The notes: generated by a model not told the origin, from the letters alone. Numbered from the stretch's first letter, positions 12,197 through 24,505 are shown. The stretch is 64,000 bases of DNA from Vicia villosa (GCF_029867415.1 NC_081185.1:68147156-68211155), one strand, 5' to 3'. Made by a program: numbers and translations.

Positions 12197-12201
12197 GAAA
12201 T

Positions 12202-13940
12202 TGTTAGAACAAGATTTGTATCTACACCTCATCTCTAAGTTATGATGATAACAACACATATATTTTATGTGTAAACAATTTTGTTTCTATTTTTTCTTGA
12301 GTGTGCAGATCAAAAAGCTCTGTATGATTTATGATTGTTGTCTAAAGAATCATCAGAAATTCTGTTGTCGGAAAGACTACACTTCTCAACATGGAATGCT
12401 GAAAGAATCAGAAAGAAGATCTCCAGAACACTTCTCAACAAGATGCTGCTTCAAAAGTCTCAAGCGTCTCCAAAAGAAACAAAGTCTACCAAGATGTTGC
12501 TTCTCCAGATTAGAATCAAAATATACATCAGAAATAAGTTGTCACGTCAAGATCAGATGTCAACGATATGTTCGTAAGAAGAGTTGTTACTCATTATTCT
12601 AAAGACATAGTCAAAGATCAGCTACTAAGGATTCATTATATTCTAAAAGGACTCAAACACTATAGCTTGAATTGCTCGTGTTGTCCCACTATCAAATCAA
12701 TTATCTATTCAGATACAAATTTGTTATAGGAAGATCTTCATCTTAAGTAAGAAAGGCTACTGTCATTATTTCTAAAAGACAAAGCTCTTCTCCTATTGAG
12801 TTATGATGTTCTTATGATATCCAACAAAGTAGTTTCTGAATTACTCATCAGATACATCATCAGAAAAATAAAGAAAAGAAAGTGATCTCTTTCAAGCTTA
12901 CTACTTCAAAGACTTCTGGAGAAATGCTACTGCTTGTTGCTGCTTGCGGCTGCATGCTACTTGCTCACTAGGAAGTGAACAACCAAAGGTGTCGGTTGCC
13001 ACTGCAAGAAGCCTGAGCTAAGGATTGCCACTATACAAGCCGAAGATGCTGTAAATGCAGATTCCAAACGCTAAAGAGGGTGTTTGTCGCAAATGCTAAA
13101 GCTGCAATGCTACAACAATGCGAAGAAGGCGAAGCTCAATCATTGGAGATCAAGAAGCTAAAGCCGAATGACAAGAAAAATAAGAGAAGATCTCTAAAAG
13201 ATGAAACTTAACATTCATTATAAACATCTTTGTATAATCTTGTAAAAGCAAGGAGTTGTTGCTCATATCTTGCTTAACACTTTTGTGTTGCATCTACGTT
13301 AAACATTTGTGTAATTTGCTTTCAAGAAGCAACCTTGTAAACACAATGTTAATCAATTTTTATTGATTGTTCCTTGAGTGACTAGTCTTATTTTGTATAC
13401 TCAAGAAGACGATGATTGGTTCTCATATTGGGAAATCTTCTTTAAGGAACCAGTTGGGACAAAATTCTTAAAGGATTCGTTGATCGTTATATCTCTTAAG
13501 GGACAAGTTCGGTCAGAATTCTTAAGGGATCATTAATTGGTTGATCAACGTGCTTTGAGAAAATCTTCTTTAGGGGACCGGTTGGGTCAGAATTCTTAAA
13601 GAAGTCATTGATCGTTATATCTCTTAGGGAACCGGTTGGGTCATAATTATTAAGAGATCACTAAAAGGGTTGATCAATGTTTTGTTTTTAGTCACCGCCA
13701 GTTGCCCCATGCAACTATAATCATTCCTATGATTAGTGGATTAAGTCCTTTTCTAAGGCAAAATCACCTTGGCGGGTGGACAGGACTAACCTTTTCTAAG
13801 GGGAACCTGGATAACACAATGTGTCATCTTTCAATTTCTTGCATTCGTTAATGTTTATCTACACAAATATTTTTCTATGAAGGGAAAAGTTTTGAAAACC
13901 CAACTTAAACCCCTCTTTTCTTGTGTTTTCTCTATCTTCA
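12202..13940 (+). mobile_element. 5' LTR (1739 bp)
   Basis: Starts TGTTAGAACAAGATTTG and ends TCTCTATCTTCA just before the primer site. The end segment (GATTAGTGGATTAAGTCC, AATCACCTTGGCGG) is shared with the truncated LTR at 16489 and, inverted, with the LTR at 22814-23845, so these elements are related. Short imperfect repeats of the form GGACCGGTTGGGTCAGAATT occur at about 13430-13670. Confidence 0.85.
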
Positions 13941-13942
13941 AT

Positions 13943-13955
13943 TGGTATCAGAGCC
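13943..13955 (+). other. Primer-binding site (initiator tRNA-Met)
   Basis: TGGTATCAGAGCC, complementary to the 3' end of plant initiator tRNA-Met, two bases after the LTR end. Standard for Ty1/copia elements. Confidence 0.93.
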
Positions 13956-14649
13956 AGGCTCTATTATTGATTTTAGAATTAAACACTTAACCGTGTAGAT
14001 AGATCCATCTTGAGAAAAATGTTTAACTAGAAAGAAAGAAATTTTTATGTTCTAAACCATTGAATCTTCACCAAAGTCAATATATGAAGATTATGCGTTT
14101 CACGATAAAGGAATCCTCAGTTGCAAGGAACCTTGTTTGCAGAAAGTTAATTGTTTTTTAGTATGGGATGTTTTCAACAATCAAATTAGTCTACCGTTGA
14201 CTTTCTCAGTATTGCTCAGTAAGAATTCTTTCATGTAAAGAAGAGTGAGGTGCTCATTTCCTAAGGTCATGTTTGAATGGTTTGGAGTCAATCAGAAGCA
14301 AAAGATATTTGATAAGATCCTCTACAATGAATCCTTCACTGTTTGAATAGATCTTCAAGATATCAAAGATATTAACACTATTCAACAAGATTCAGAAGTA
14401 AGAATTAGAGAAGACGTCATTCAAGGAAAAGACTGTAGAATCAGACATAAAATCTAGATGCAAGATTTTCTGATCCCTTCTCAAGATCATTGGTTGAATC
14501 AAAATGATGTTTACCTAAAAACCATCATTCCTCAAGTAAAATAATCTCAAGCTCAAACTCTCCATGGCAATAAGAAACTTTTAAGGAGATGAACAACTTC
14601 TCTTTGTTATCAGCGAACAAAGAATCAAGTTCAGAGAGTTGAAAAACCA

Positions 14650-15286
14650 GAGGATACAACCTTGCAAAGCAAGTAAGAACTCATGAATGGCAAAACTACT
14701 TTGCCATGCTTAGAGGATCAAATGTTACTGATGTTGTGAAGGAATTATGGATAAATGCTACCATTCCCTTTGAAGGAGATGAAATCCAATCCTTTGTGTT
14801 TGGGCATTTCATAAGAATCACTAGGACAATAATTGATGATGCAATTGGATGTCAAAATGTTGGAGCTTTCGTGAATGATTATTTGTTCTCATATGATTTT
14901 GAAGCAAATCTCATTCATATCTTTTGAACTTAGCTGACGCCGACCTAGAGTTCTCATCCCCAAATATTCTTCGACCCACCTTTAGAGTGTGGTTTCAGAT
15001 TATTATTTCAAACCTTCTTCCAAGGGAAACTGAAATAGAAGAACTTAAAAAGGAAGACGGGCATTTCCTACTTCTTATTTCTTGTGACATTCGCATCAAT
15101 CTTCCTAAAGTTATCTTTGATTATCTCAAGGAGACTATCACCGCTTCAAGGAACCAAATAATCTTTTCTATGCCACATGGAAGAGTGATCTCTGAGATTC
15201 TCATCAAAGCAGGGATAGTTACCTGGATAAGAAATAAAGGAAATGAAGATGTATTGAGAATTGAAAATTGTGATACATTTGATTAG
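14650..15286 (+). pseudogene. Plant transposon protein-like ORF, frameshifted
   Basis: Two adjacent frames (to 14927, then 14924-15286) together resemble the plant-specific 'putative plant transposon protein' domain. The first holds the region around VVKELWINATIPFEGDEIQ and IDDAIGC. The second holds RPTFRVWFQIIISNLLP, the INLPKVIFDYLKE helix and a SMPHGRVISEILIKAG stretch. The frame change at about 14924 breaks it. The first frame is already open upstream of the Met at 14706, so the true start is unknown. It occupies the position where gag-pol should lie. Its function is unknown in any element. The family call is from recognised sequence pattern, not a database search. Confidence 0.6.
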
Positions 15287-16488
15287 ATTGAGTAATCATT
15301 GTTAAGATGCTTCTATTCTCAATACTTTGTTTTTAAACACCTTTTAAATCAATGAACTTCGTTTATTATTTGATTGAGTGTGATTATGAATGTTTTGTTC
15401 TGATAAGAAATCATAACTGATTAATTCCATGAATGATCTGAAACATGTGATACTAAGATCTTAACGCATCAGCACAACTTCATATGAATGTCATTTGATA
15501 ATACGCTCTTATCAATAAAAAGAATTATAGACTTGTCAGTGTGCTTGACTAAAGTCCAAGAACATAAGCGCTAAACAAAACCAAAGATCAATCTCTTTTT
15601 GTTTTCACTTAATTGATTTTCTAAAAGCGTATAAAGATTTAACGCTTTCACACATATTTGATTCTATGTTACTTGAATACTCTAAAGGCTTCAATATATA
15701 CATACAACATTCATGGTAAAAGAATAAACTTGTGTATTTGATGATAACCTTGACTAGAAGAATAAATCTGGTTAATGTTTTCTCATAATTGAAGTCTCTT
15801 ATGAATAACCTGAAGAAGAAACTAAGGTTACTTAAGATGAAACATTTGTGAAAAGATAATGTATCAAGTTCATCTGACATTCCACGTGTTCAAAGAACTG
15901 ACGCCTAAAGAAGATATGGTTACAAGAAGAAAGATCAGAAGCCTCTAGAACAAGGTTTTCTAAGCGGGAAGAACTCATGTTATCAGAACATTGAGTACTT
16001 GAAAAGGGTAAGATTATCTGAAGATAAAGCGCATCTCTTCAGCATATAAACAACCAAATCTCTGTAAGTAATTTCTTTTTAATCTAAAGGTCTTCTCAAC
16101 ATTTAATGTCGCATAATTGGTCACGCTACTCATTTAATTATCCTTCCAAGTTAGTAGTCATTTATATTACTGATTGATGTTTCGATAAACAACTTCATAG
16201 GTAAAATTGCTTGCACGCTACACTTCAAATTTATGTTTGGAATTAATTTGGTGTCTTATCATCTGCCTTGAAAATAGTAAAAATTTATTTCTTCATTTAT
16301 TTCCATAACATTTCAAATCTCAAATTATGTTTATCCTTTTCTATTTAAAGTTCTTTTTAGTGTTCATCCTTCATTCATCTTTTCTGAACTATATGCTTTT
16401 AGAAGTTCTTATTTTTTCTTTAATGAGTTCTAAAACATTTCACGGTGATGAAAATCTCCTTGAAGTTCTCTGTGAAATTAAAATCGGA

Positions 16489-16727
16489 AGTTGGCCCGTG
16501 CAATTGTAATCATTTCTATGATTAGTGGATTAAGTCCTTTTCTAAGGAAAAATCACCTTGGCGGATGGACAAAACTAACCTTTTCTAAGGGGAACCTAGA
16601 TAATTGAATGTGTCATATTTCAATTTCTTGCATGCGTTAATGTTTATCTAAATGAATATTTTTCTAAAAAGGGCAAAGTTTTGAAAACCCAATTCAACCC
16701 CATTTCTTGTGTTTTTCTCTACCTTTT
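16489..16727 (+). mobile_element. Truncated 3' LTR
   Basis: Matches the last ~250 bases of the LTR at 12202-13940 with several substitutions. The final CA is replaced by TT. The GAAAT duplication follows directly. The first ~1.5 kb of this LTR is missing. Confidence 0.8.
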
Positions 16728-16732
16728 GAAAT

Positions 16733-17426
16733 GACATTCTTCATGCCAATGAAAATGATTCTTTTGAGAATGCACACATCACTAGGTGAGGGAATATAGT
16801 TGGCACAAGCGTCCATACAATTACTACCATACTATCTTAGCAGTGCACTTCCAGAATTACCCTTCTTCTTCACAATGCAACTTTTACCTTAAGTTATGAT
16901 GAGTAATACTTCTCAAAGCTTCTCAGCCATACCAAGCATAGGAATGTCAATACTTGCATGTAGCAAGGTCCCTAACATAATTATGACAGAACCAATGAAT
17001 TTTTTCTTATCAGAATAAAATCCTTGAACCTTGATTGCAGTAGCATATTACACTACAATGTCATGACATACAATTTGACATTGTACTCTTTTAGTAACCA
17101 ACCCAGTTGTAAAACTCATCTTTCTTCAGCAATGAACCTAATATTCAATATATACTAAGATTCAATTAATTCTAATCCAAGTGATCATAATATCATCCAA
17201 TAATATAATTTACTTCAGATTTTGGCAACAACCTTTTACTCCAAGACTCACAATCATTATATATTTCATCTCTAAAACAATTGATGATCACAGACCAAAA
17301 TTCACTATGAATAAAAGTTTCCAATCAAGAACAAAAGTATTTTTCTATTGAGAACTCCCTTACTCAGTTCCTGTCACCCTTTTAGAATCTATCACACTTT
17401 CTGGAGTATCAAACTGCTGAGTTGAT
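16733..17426. other. Unassigned non-coding stretch
   Basis: Continues the host sequence interrupted at 12202. No protein domain was recognised in any frame. It is presumably decayed internal sequence of the minus-strand SIRE-like element. Confidence 0.4.
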
Positions 17427-18050
17427 ATGTGAAGGTGTTTTGCATGTTGGCTGTATTATTGGTAAAACATACCTGGTTGATTGTGTTTATGCAGGTTGCA
17501 TATATATGTGGAGCTAATACAGGTTTTGTAATGAATGTCATGATTGATGTCATGACATCCATGTGTGATAGCAGGAGCTGTTATTATTTGTTAATTGTGT
17601 TTCCTGATTTATCCTTTTTATCAGTTTAGGAAACTTTTTATTGAGTGCTGCATATTTCGTCCATAAGATCCTATTGACAGCACATTGTGTAACAGACAGT
17701 TGGCGTGTGAATTAGGTTAACTTTGTTAGCCCTAATGTGTTTCTAAAAAAGCCCAAGGCCCAAGACTGCTTATAAAAAGACCTGCAATCCTAATTTGGAA
17801 CGCAGACAGATGATTGTAATTGTGAAGAACGGCCGTTCTGTAACTGTCTCTTGTGATCCACGCTATTATCTTTGATGATTGCGTTGAAATTAGTTTATGT
17901 TTTAGTTGTGTCACTCTAAGCTTTTAAGTAGGAGTGTGGGTCTCTTGATTGAAGCTTTTAAGTAGATCAAGGTGTGTTTTTGAAGGGTGTCTTCTATCTG
18001 TAATTGTTTATTGTGTATGTGTTATCACTGCCGTGATTGAGGGGGAGTGG
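17427..18050 (+). mobile_element. LTR-like fragment with TATA box
   Basis: Begins TGTGAAGGTGTTTTGC, has a TATA-like CTTATAAAAAG at about 17769 and a GCCCTAATG...AAAAAGCCCA block resembling Tork-type LTRs. GATTGAGGGGGAGTGG (18035-18050) is polypurine-like. It abuts the integrase remnant of the next element, but no target duplication was found and the end is unclear. Confidence 0.4.
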
Positions 18051-19620
18051 AATGGATCTAGTTCTAACGTGTTCAGTCTTGTCTCCCAGAATTAATTCTT
18101 TAGATACTTTTTGCCTTTGTCTTGGTCTTCTTTGAAATGATGTAACTCCAGAGGGTTCTGATGTATCATTTTTATCTGGAACATTTACTTTAGAGTCCTT
18201 GATCTTTTGTTCAGGAACATTTACTTTAGAGTCCTTGAGTGTAATCTCTAGATATGTAAAACTTTCAAATAACTTTGATTTTTCTAAGTTAAGTTTGTCA
18301 TCAAATCTAACATGAATTGATTCTTCAACAATGCGTGTTTCCATATTGTATACTCTGTAGCCCTTCGAGCGTTCTGAGTATCCCAACATGATACACTTTT
18401 GTGCCTTAGAATCAAACTTTTTCAGATAAACTTTAGTGTTCAAAATAAAACAAGTACATCCAAATGGATGAAAATATGAAATGTTTGGTTTTCCTCCCTT
18501 GTATAATTCATAGGGAGTCTTTTCCATAATAGGTCTTACAGAGATTCAATTGTGAATATAACATGTCATATTCATAGCCTTTTTCCAAAAATGCTTAGCC
18601 ACATTTTGTTTCATTGATCATGGTTCTAGCTATTTCTTGCAAAGTCCTATTCTTCCTTTCTATAACTCCATTTTGCTAATGAGTTCTAGAACAGGAGAAA
18701 TCATGATATATGCCATTAGAATTGAATATCTCTTCAAACGGTTGGTTTTCAAATTCACCATAATGATCACTTCTGACTCTAACAATCTTAGAATTAAATT
18801 CATTTTGCATTTTGGAACAGAAACTAGTGAATGCAGAATGTGACTCGTTCTTTTGCTTTAGGAATATCACCCATGTCCATCAACTATAGTCATCAACTAT
18901 AACAAGTCCATACTTCTTGCCATTGACAGATGTCGCTTTTACTAGACCGAACAAGTTAATGTGTAGAAGCTCTAAAGATTTGGAGGTGAAAACCACACTT
19001 ATGGATTTTAAAGATGTTTTAGAAAACTTACCTTTCTGACATGCTTCACAAAGAGGATCTGAAAAGAACTTCAACTTAGGTAAGCCTCTGACTAACTCAA
19101 GTTTGTTTAGCTGAGATATCCTTCTCATGCTAATATGACCCAAGCGTCTATGCCACACCCATTTCTCTTCATTTACAGACCTTAAGCATTTTACATTTTG
19201 AACTTTAAGGTCAAAAAACTTAATTTTATAAATGTTGTTTTTCCTCTTCCCAGTGAATAGAACTGTGCCATCCTTTTGATAACAACCTTGCATATCTTTT
19301 GATTAAATATAATGTCATAACCATTATCACTTAATTGACTTATGGATAATAAATTATGCATGAAACCTTTAACATAAAGTACATTAGAAATAGAAGGAAT
19401 AGATCCATTACCAACTGTTCCAGATCCTCTAATTCGTCCTTTCTGATTTTCTCAAAAACCTTCGTAGCCAACATCTTTAAGCTCCAAATTTTGGAACATA
19501 TTCTTTCTTCCCGTCAAGTAACGCGAGCATCCAGATTCCAGGTACCATGATTGGTGTCTTGACTCTGCTACATAGGATATCTGCAACATAAACATTTTAT
19601 CTCTTGGTACCCATAATCTT
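18051..19620 (-). pseudogene. SIRE/Maximus-like copia protease and integrase remnant
   Basis: Minus-strand pol in several frames. At about 19516-19556 the protease motif reads WYLESGCSRYLTG, so the catalytic Asp of the usual DSG is Glu. Next comes GAG-pre-integrase (WVWHRRLGHISMRRISQL), then the integrase zinc region (LCEACQKGKFSKTS) and the core (VRSDHYGEFEN). The C-terminal part follows (TPYELYKGGKPNISYFHPFG, KCIMLGYSERSKGYRVYN). The frame runs into the LTR-like fragment at 18050 and no reverse transcriptase follows. Stops and frameshifts near 18530-18640 and 18870-18880 confirm loss of function. Confidence 0.85.
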
Positions 19621-20156
19621 TTGGGTCCTTTAAAATTATTTTTCCCAGAGTTTATAACAACTTTAGGTTCTTGTGCATCAATGATATTTTGTGTCTATGC
19701 TTCAGGATATAGATAAGAGAAATGAGATAATGGTTGATTCTTTTTAGGTGATCATCATCATAAGGATCATAACCAATTCATCTTTTTCCATTTCGACTTA
19801 CACAATAGATTATTGAATCCATCCTACTTCTATATTTTTTTTATTTAAGAATTTCTGGAATTCTTTATCATATTTATATATGATAGTATCTTATGATGGA
19901 AGGGCTTTAGAAAGAAAATTTTCAAGTTTTGAACATTTTTTATTTAAAAATTCAGTTGATTTTTTAAAACGAAAACATTTCCTTTATGTTCAGAAACTTC
20001 TTTCTTTAGTTTTCCATACTTTTCAATTTCATATTCATGAACCTTTTAGAGGTTCTTAAATTTCTGTTGAAGCTTCTGATATCTTTTTAGAGATTCAGAT
20101 AAACTTAGTTTTAATTCAGCACGAGAGAGTTCATAAAATACCTGTTGTGAGTCTGA
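19621..20156 (-). pseudogene. SIRE-like gag C-terminal part
   Basis: Minus-strand remnant of the Gag region between zinc knuckle and protease, with a helical stretch SRAELKLSLSESLKRYQKL near 20040-20140 and several stops. It is separated from the rest of gag by the solo LTR at 20162-21594; the CTCAT duplication marks the join. Confidence 0.55.
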
Positions 20157-20161
20157 CTCAT

Positions 20162-21594
20162 TGATCGGTAAAATAGCAAGTGTACTATTTTTCCTCTTGT
20201 AATAATAGGGAAAATTCCCCGAATATCGATCTCAGGGACTGCGCAGGAATAATGAGTTCAATTCAAAGTTCAATTAAACAAAAACTTCAATTGGGTTTTG
20301 TTTGGTGATTATCACTTAGCGAAAAGTAAAATAAGCAGTAAATGAAATTGACTTTGTAACAAATATGAGTAACATGCTAGGGATAGTGGATGATTGACAA
20401 TGTAACAACTCTGAAATTTCTATTGCAACAACTTATTTTCAATAATCAATTACCGGTTCTTAAGGTTGTTTGATCCTAAGTCCTTAGTGAAAAAACCTTT
20501 GATCCTTCATCCTAAACCCTAAGTCTTAGAAATTTACAATGAAATCAAGCAATTAGTTATCAAGAATATCCGGTTGCTATAAGGTATTCCTAGTCCTAGG
20601 TAATATCTATTATAGCATATTCTCATGAAAGCATTATCATTGGTGGTCCGCCTAAATGATAATCATAGATCAATTCCAATTTTTCCGAAAGGAAAAGCTT
20701 TAAAAACATCAAGAGAATAAATTAATAATTGAAAACATGATAGTTATCGCAATTGCAAACTCAGAGTCATTACAAAGTGAAATCAGAGCCACCCCTAGCA
20801 TTGAGGGATTTAGCTAATCATAGTAATCAAAGAAAACACGATAATGAATAAAGACATTACAAGAAATTAGAGGAGATTGAATCTTCAATTGCTTCCGGTC
20901 ATGAAGATCTTCTTCTCTCCCAAACCCTTGCTTTCTCCAATCTTCTCTTCTATTCTTTTCTCTAATCTCTCCAAAAAGTCCCCTTCTCTCTTGCCCTAAA
21001 GTTGTTTTTATATTGTGTCTTCCATTCAGGTTGAAACCAAATACCAAAAATACCCTTAATGATCCCATTTGAGTGAGGAAACATAGAAACAAAAATTCAG
21101 CACGCGCTCATCAACACGGGCCGTGTTGCTGCACACGGGTGCCCGTGTTGATCTTCTGTTCCTTGGCTCAAAAGACACACTTCCAGGCACTTTCTCACAC
21201 GGGCCGTGTGTGAGAACACGGGTGCTCGTGTAAATCTTCTGTCTTTGGTTCAAACTTGCGTTTCCAGCCACATTTCAACACGGGCCGTGTTGCTACACAC
21301 GGGTGCCCGTGTTGACCTCTGAAATCATCTTTCCTGGCTTCTTTTCATCCACTCGTGCGCGCCACAAGTTCCTATTTTCACATGCATCAACCTGGCCAAA
21401 AACACTAACACTACCAAACAAAGGCATAAAGAAGATCTTTTGACATAAACTTTAAACCAACTGCAATGCAATACTACAAATTAGTAAATACGATAAACTT
21501 AACTTAAAAAGCAATAAAACAATAGAATGTGTTACCGAGATGATAAATTTGTGCCGGATGAAAGACAAAACTTAATAGAAATGGTGACCGATCA
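20162..21594 (-). mobile_element. Solo LTR, 1433 bp, nested in gag
   Basis: On the plus strand it reads TGATCGGTAAAATAGC ... GGTGACCGATCA, giving TG...CA ends with the inverted terminal words TGATCGGT/ACCGATCA. It is flanked by a perfect 5-bp duplication, CTCAT (20157-20161 and 21595-21599). A TATA-like CACAATATAAAAACAAC on the minus strand near 21005-21021 suggests minus-strand transcription. There is no internal region, so this is a solo LTR left by LTR-LTR recombination. The GC-rich palindromes at 21103-21320 lie upstream of the TATA, in the U3 position. Confidence 0.88.
21103..21320. repeat. Three ~83-bp repeats with GC-rich palindromes
   Basis: Each repeat has a near-palindrome of the type CAACACGGGCCGTGTTG followed by ACACGGGTGCCCGTGTTG, then a spacer of about 45 bases. 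Copies begin near 21112, 21196 and 21277. They contrast strongly with the AT-rich surroundings. Confidence 0.9.
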
Positions 21595-21599
21595 CTCAT

Positions 21600-22798
21600 T
21601 TTATGATGAATATACCTCTCACGTTGCGGCCATGAATGCCATGTTAGCATGCTACTCATCGGAGTCAGATCTCGATGCTTCAGAGTCAGTATTATCACAT
21701 GTTTCCACGAGACCTTTCTTCTTTCCCTTGAAGCTCCCTTTCTTGAAGTATTCCTTTCTGGTGCTTTCTTTCTTGAGCATTGGACATTCATTTCTGTAAT
21801 GTCCTGACTTCTTGCATTTGTAGCACATAACTTCTCTGCTTGATCTTCCTTTGACAAATGTTTCAGAACAATCTTCTCTATTTCTTCATCCTAGGAAGTT
21901 GTTTTATATTTTCTTCTAGAGTTGCTTTACTCTTCTAGACGAAAGTGACAACTCGTCTTCATCATCAGAAACTTCATCGTCAGAATCTTCAAAATTTTCA
22001 GCTTGAAAGGTATTGTTCTTTTTGGACTTAGTCCTTTCTGATTTTGACCTTAGAGAAACTAATTTATCTCTTTTCTGAGGTTCATCTTCTTCCACCTCTA
22101 TTTCATGACTCCTTAGAGAACTAACTAGTTCCTCAAGATTTATGTTGTTCATATCCTTAGAGAGGTTTAACGCAGTTACCATAGGTATCCATTTCTTACA
22201 TAGACTTTTGATGATCTTCTTAACATGATAAGCAGTAGTTTAGCCTTTGTCCCAAACCTTGAGTCCTGCAACCAACGTTTGAAACCTTGAAAACATAATT
22301 TCCACAATTTCTTCTTCTTCCATTTTGAAGACTCATATTTTTGAATTAAGGCCAAGGCCTTAGTTTCTTTAGCTTTAAGTGTTTCCTTCATGAGTCATTC
22401 TCAACAAATCAAGAATATATTTTGGTGAATTTATATTTGTAGTTTTCCCATATTCATTGTAAGATATGGCGTTAAGAATGATAACTCTAGCTTTATGATG
22501 ATTCTTGAATGCATGTTTCTGTTCATCATTCATTTCATTTGAGGGAATGGGAATACCCAACTCCGTAACAGGTGTTACATAACCATTTGTAACAATCTCC
22601 CAGAGATCAATATCAATCCCTATAAAAAACTTTCTAGTCTATCTTTCCAGTAATTAAATCTATCTCCATTAAAGGATGGAGGTTTAGCATTATAACTATC
22701 TCTTGTATGAGTGTTGGCAACGACAACCATTTAAAAGTTTTTCTCACACTGAACCTCTCTACATGGTTAAGTGTTTGATAGAAATCAACAAAGAACCA
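21600..22798 (-). pseudogene. SIRE/Maximus-like copia gag, N-terminal and zinc-knuckle parts
   Basis: Minus-strand Gag in at least three frames. Near 22375-22560 is the UBN2-type stretch KNHHKARVIILNAISYNEY and LLRMTHEGNT. The 22176-22391 part is rich in Lys and Trp. At 21916-22182 is an acidic linker (SDDEVSDDEDELS) after LNLSKDMNNINLEELVSSL. A CCHC knuckle lies near 21790-21830 (CYKCKKSGHYRNECP). The stop codons and frame changes make it non-functional. The primer site and LTR lie directly upstream at 22799-23845. Confidence 0.82.
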
Positions 22799-22811
22799 GG
22801 CTCTGATACCA
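22799..22811 (-). other. Primer-binding site (initiator tRNA-Met)
   Basis: On the minus strand TGGTATCAGAGCC, next to the LTR end at 22814. It sets the element's orientation as minus. Confidence 0.93.
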
Positions 22812-22813
22812 CT

Positions 22814-23845
22814 TGAAGGTTGAGAAAAACGGAAGAAGGGGGGGGGGGGTTAGAATTGGGTTTTCTAAACACTTTGATTATTTTTCAAAAGGGTTTCAAA
22901 ATATTAGAGAGATAAATCAAAGGGATAAGGAAAAGAACAGTTTCGTTTATCCAGGTTCACCTTTGAAAAGGCTGATATTGTCCGCCCGCCAAGGTGATTT
23001 CGCCTAAGAAAAGGACTTAATCCACTAATCTTAATAGATACCTTAGTCCTCTCAAGTATACATACTAACAACCTAGTCACTTGAAGAATACAAATCTCAA
23101 CATATTTACAAATGGAATGTTTAGAAGATATTGCTTCTAAAAATAGATTGAAACATTAACGGTTTATCTCAATTGTTAACAAAATATATGAGCAACAACT
23201 CTTGCGTTCTTACAGATTCATAGAAACTAGACTTCTCACGATAAAGTGTTTACTGCAGTTTCTTTAAGATCTTTCTTTCTCTCTTTTTCTCATTGAAGTT
23301 TATTTACTGAGTTTGAAAATATTGCTTGAGTAGCGTTTCTGTTCGACAACTTCATCAAATGAGAGTATCTCAAACATATATTCCCATGAAAAGATGAACA
23401 TTGAGAAAGGACAAGACGAACCTTTCCTTAAAGTAGCGGCTCCAAAAAGTATTGGGAACAGTGAGCACACAAACGGCGGAATTGTACAATATGTCTTGCA
23501 AAAGTGGAAAAGGTGATGTACTGTTGAACCATGTTGCTTCTTTTGCAAGTTTATGATCATCCTTCAGTTGTGATGTACTTCTTATCTGAAGTAGAGAATG
23601 CAGTGAAGAGATCAAGTAACATAGACGTTCCAAGAGAGAGAATCCTTCTGATACAGAAAGAAGTCTTCAGAGTCAAGAGTAGCAGCCCATCAGAACAACA
23701 CATTCTGATTTCTAAACTAGAAGCAACAAGCATTTCTAAACCGAATTCTAATTTCTGAATAGTCGCTTTGCTTTAGAACATTTGTAGATCCTTTATCTAA
23801 TGAGTCATTCAACATTATTTAGAACGGTTGACTTCTCTTTAGAAT
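22814..23845 (-). mobile_element. 5' LTR of SIRE/Maximus-like element, truncated
   Basis: Homologous in reverse complement to the LTR at 12202-13940 (GATTAGTGGATTAAGTCC and AATCACCTTGGCGG words near 22980-23030). It contains an 11-12-base G run near 22839-22850. It is cut at 23846 by the next element, so its own 5' end is missing here. Confidence 0.75.
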
Positions 23846-24418
23846 TGTTCCAGACTAGTCCGATGGCTAGGCATGGCCCAATCCAGTCCTACTCCTAGAG
23901 CGGCCTAGTGATGATTGGCCCAATCCCCTGAAGGCATTAGAGACGCCATCTCCCCTACCCGTCACTTTTCCGCTCCCCTCAGATCGAGGATTGTCCACTC
24001 GATTGGGAAGCCTCCATCTCAGTAGTAAGGCACACACCCTGCTCTCATTAGAGGAAGAACAACATCTTCTCGACAGACGATCATGTCCACCAGGAACCAC
24101 CCATCTGCCTGACCAACGGCTATTTTCGGGCAGCCTCCCTGGATCCCTATACATGCTCCTAGAATCTTAGATGTCACGCATTTTGGGCCTAAATCCACGA
24201 TCTAGCCCAAAATATGGACCAATGGACAAGCACCGAGGGATAATATAAAAAACATCTCAGTTGAGGGTCAGGTAACACAATTTTAAACCCTTGAAACACT
24301 CTCACGTATATGTACTCCTACTGACTCGTCGGATTTCCTTGCAAGTACACCCTCTGCTCCTCTTCGTTAGCACCGTGCAGACATCTTTGGCCCACTATTT
24401 GATTCTGCTCACTTTCCA
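23846..24418 (+). mobile_element. 5' LTR of a Tat/Retand-like Ty3/gypsy element
   Basis: Starts TGTTCCAGACTAGTCC, contains a TATA-like GATAATATAAAAAAC near 24239 and ends just before a decayed primer site. It is GC-richer than its neighbours. Its 3' partner lies outside the window. Confidence 0.65.
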
Positions 24419-24423
24419 GATTA

Positions 24424-24441
24424 TGGGCTTCGTATGTGGGA
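24424..24441 (+). other. Decayed primer-binding site
   Basis: TGGGCTTCGTATGTGGGAA resembles the TGGCGCCGTCTGTGGGAA primer site of Tat-lineage gypsy elements. The changes are mostly at former CG-rich positions, as expected from methylation-driven decay. Confidence 0.6.
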
Positions 24442-24505
24442 AACTTGTTATCCCCGTCTTTTTCTCCCCCTCACACAAAGACCAAATAAATTCTTACCAA
24501 TCACC

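Larger units (their letters stand above)
12202..16727 (+). mobile_element. Non-autonomous SIRE-like LTR element with GAAAT target duplication
   Basis: A 4.5-kb insertion bounded by the 5-bp duplication GAAAT (12197-12201 and 16728-16732). It has a full 5' LTR, a canonical primer-binding site, a broken ORF of the plant transposon protein family, and only the last ~240 bases of a 3' LTR. No gag, protease, integrase or reverse transcriptase domain was found. Intact duplications with a shortened 3' LTR imply an internal deletion after insertion. It would depend on a helper SIRE/Maximus element. Confidence 0.8.
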
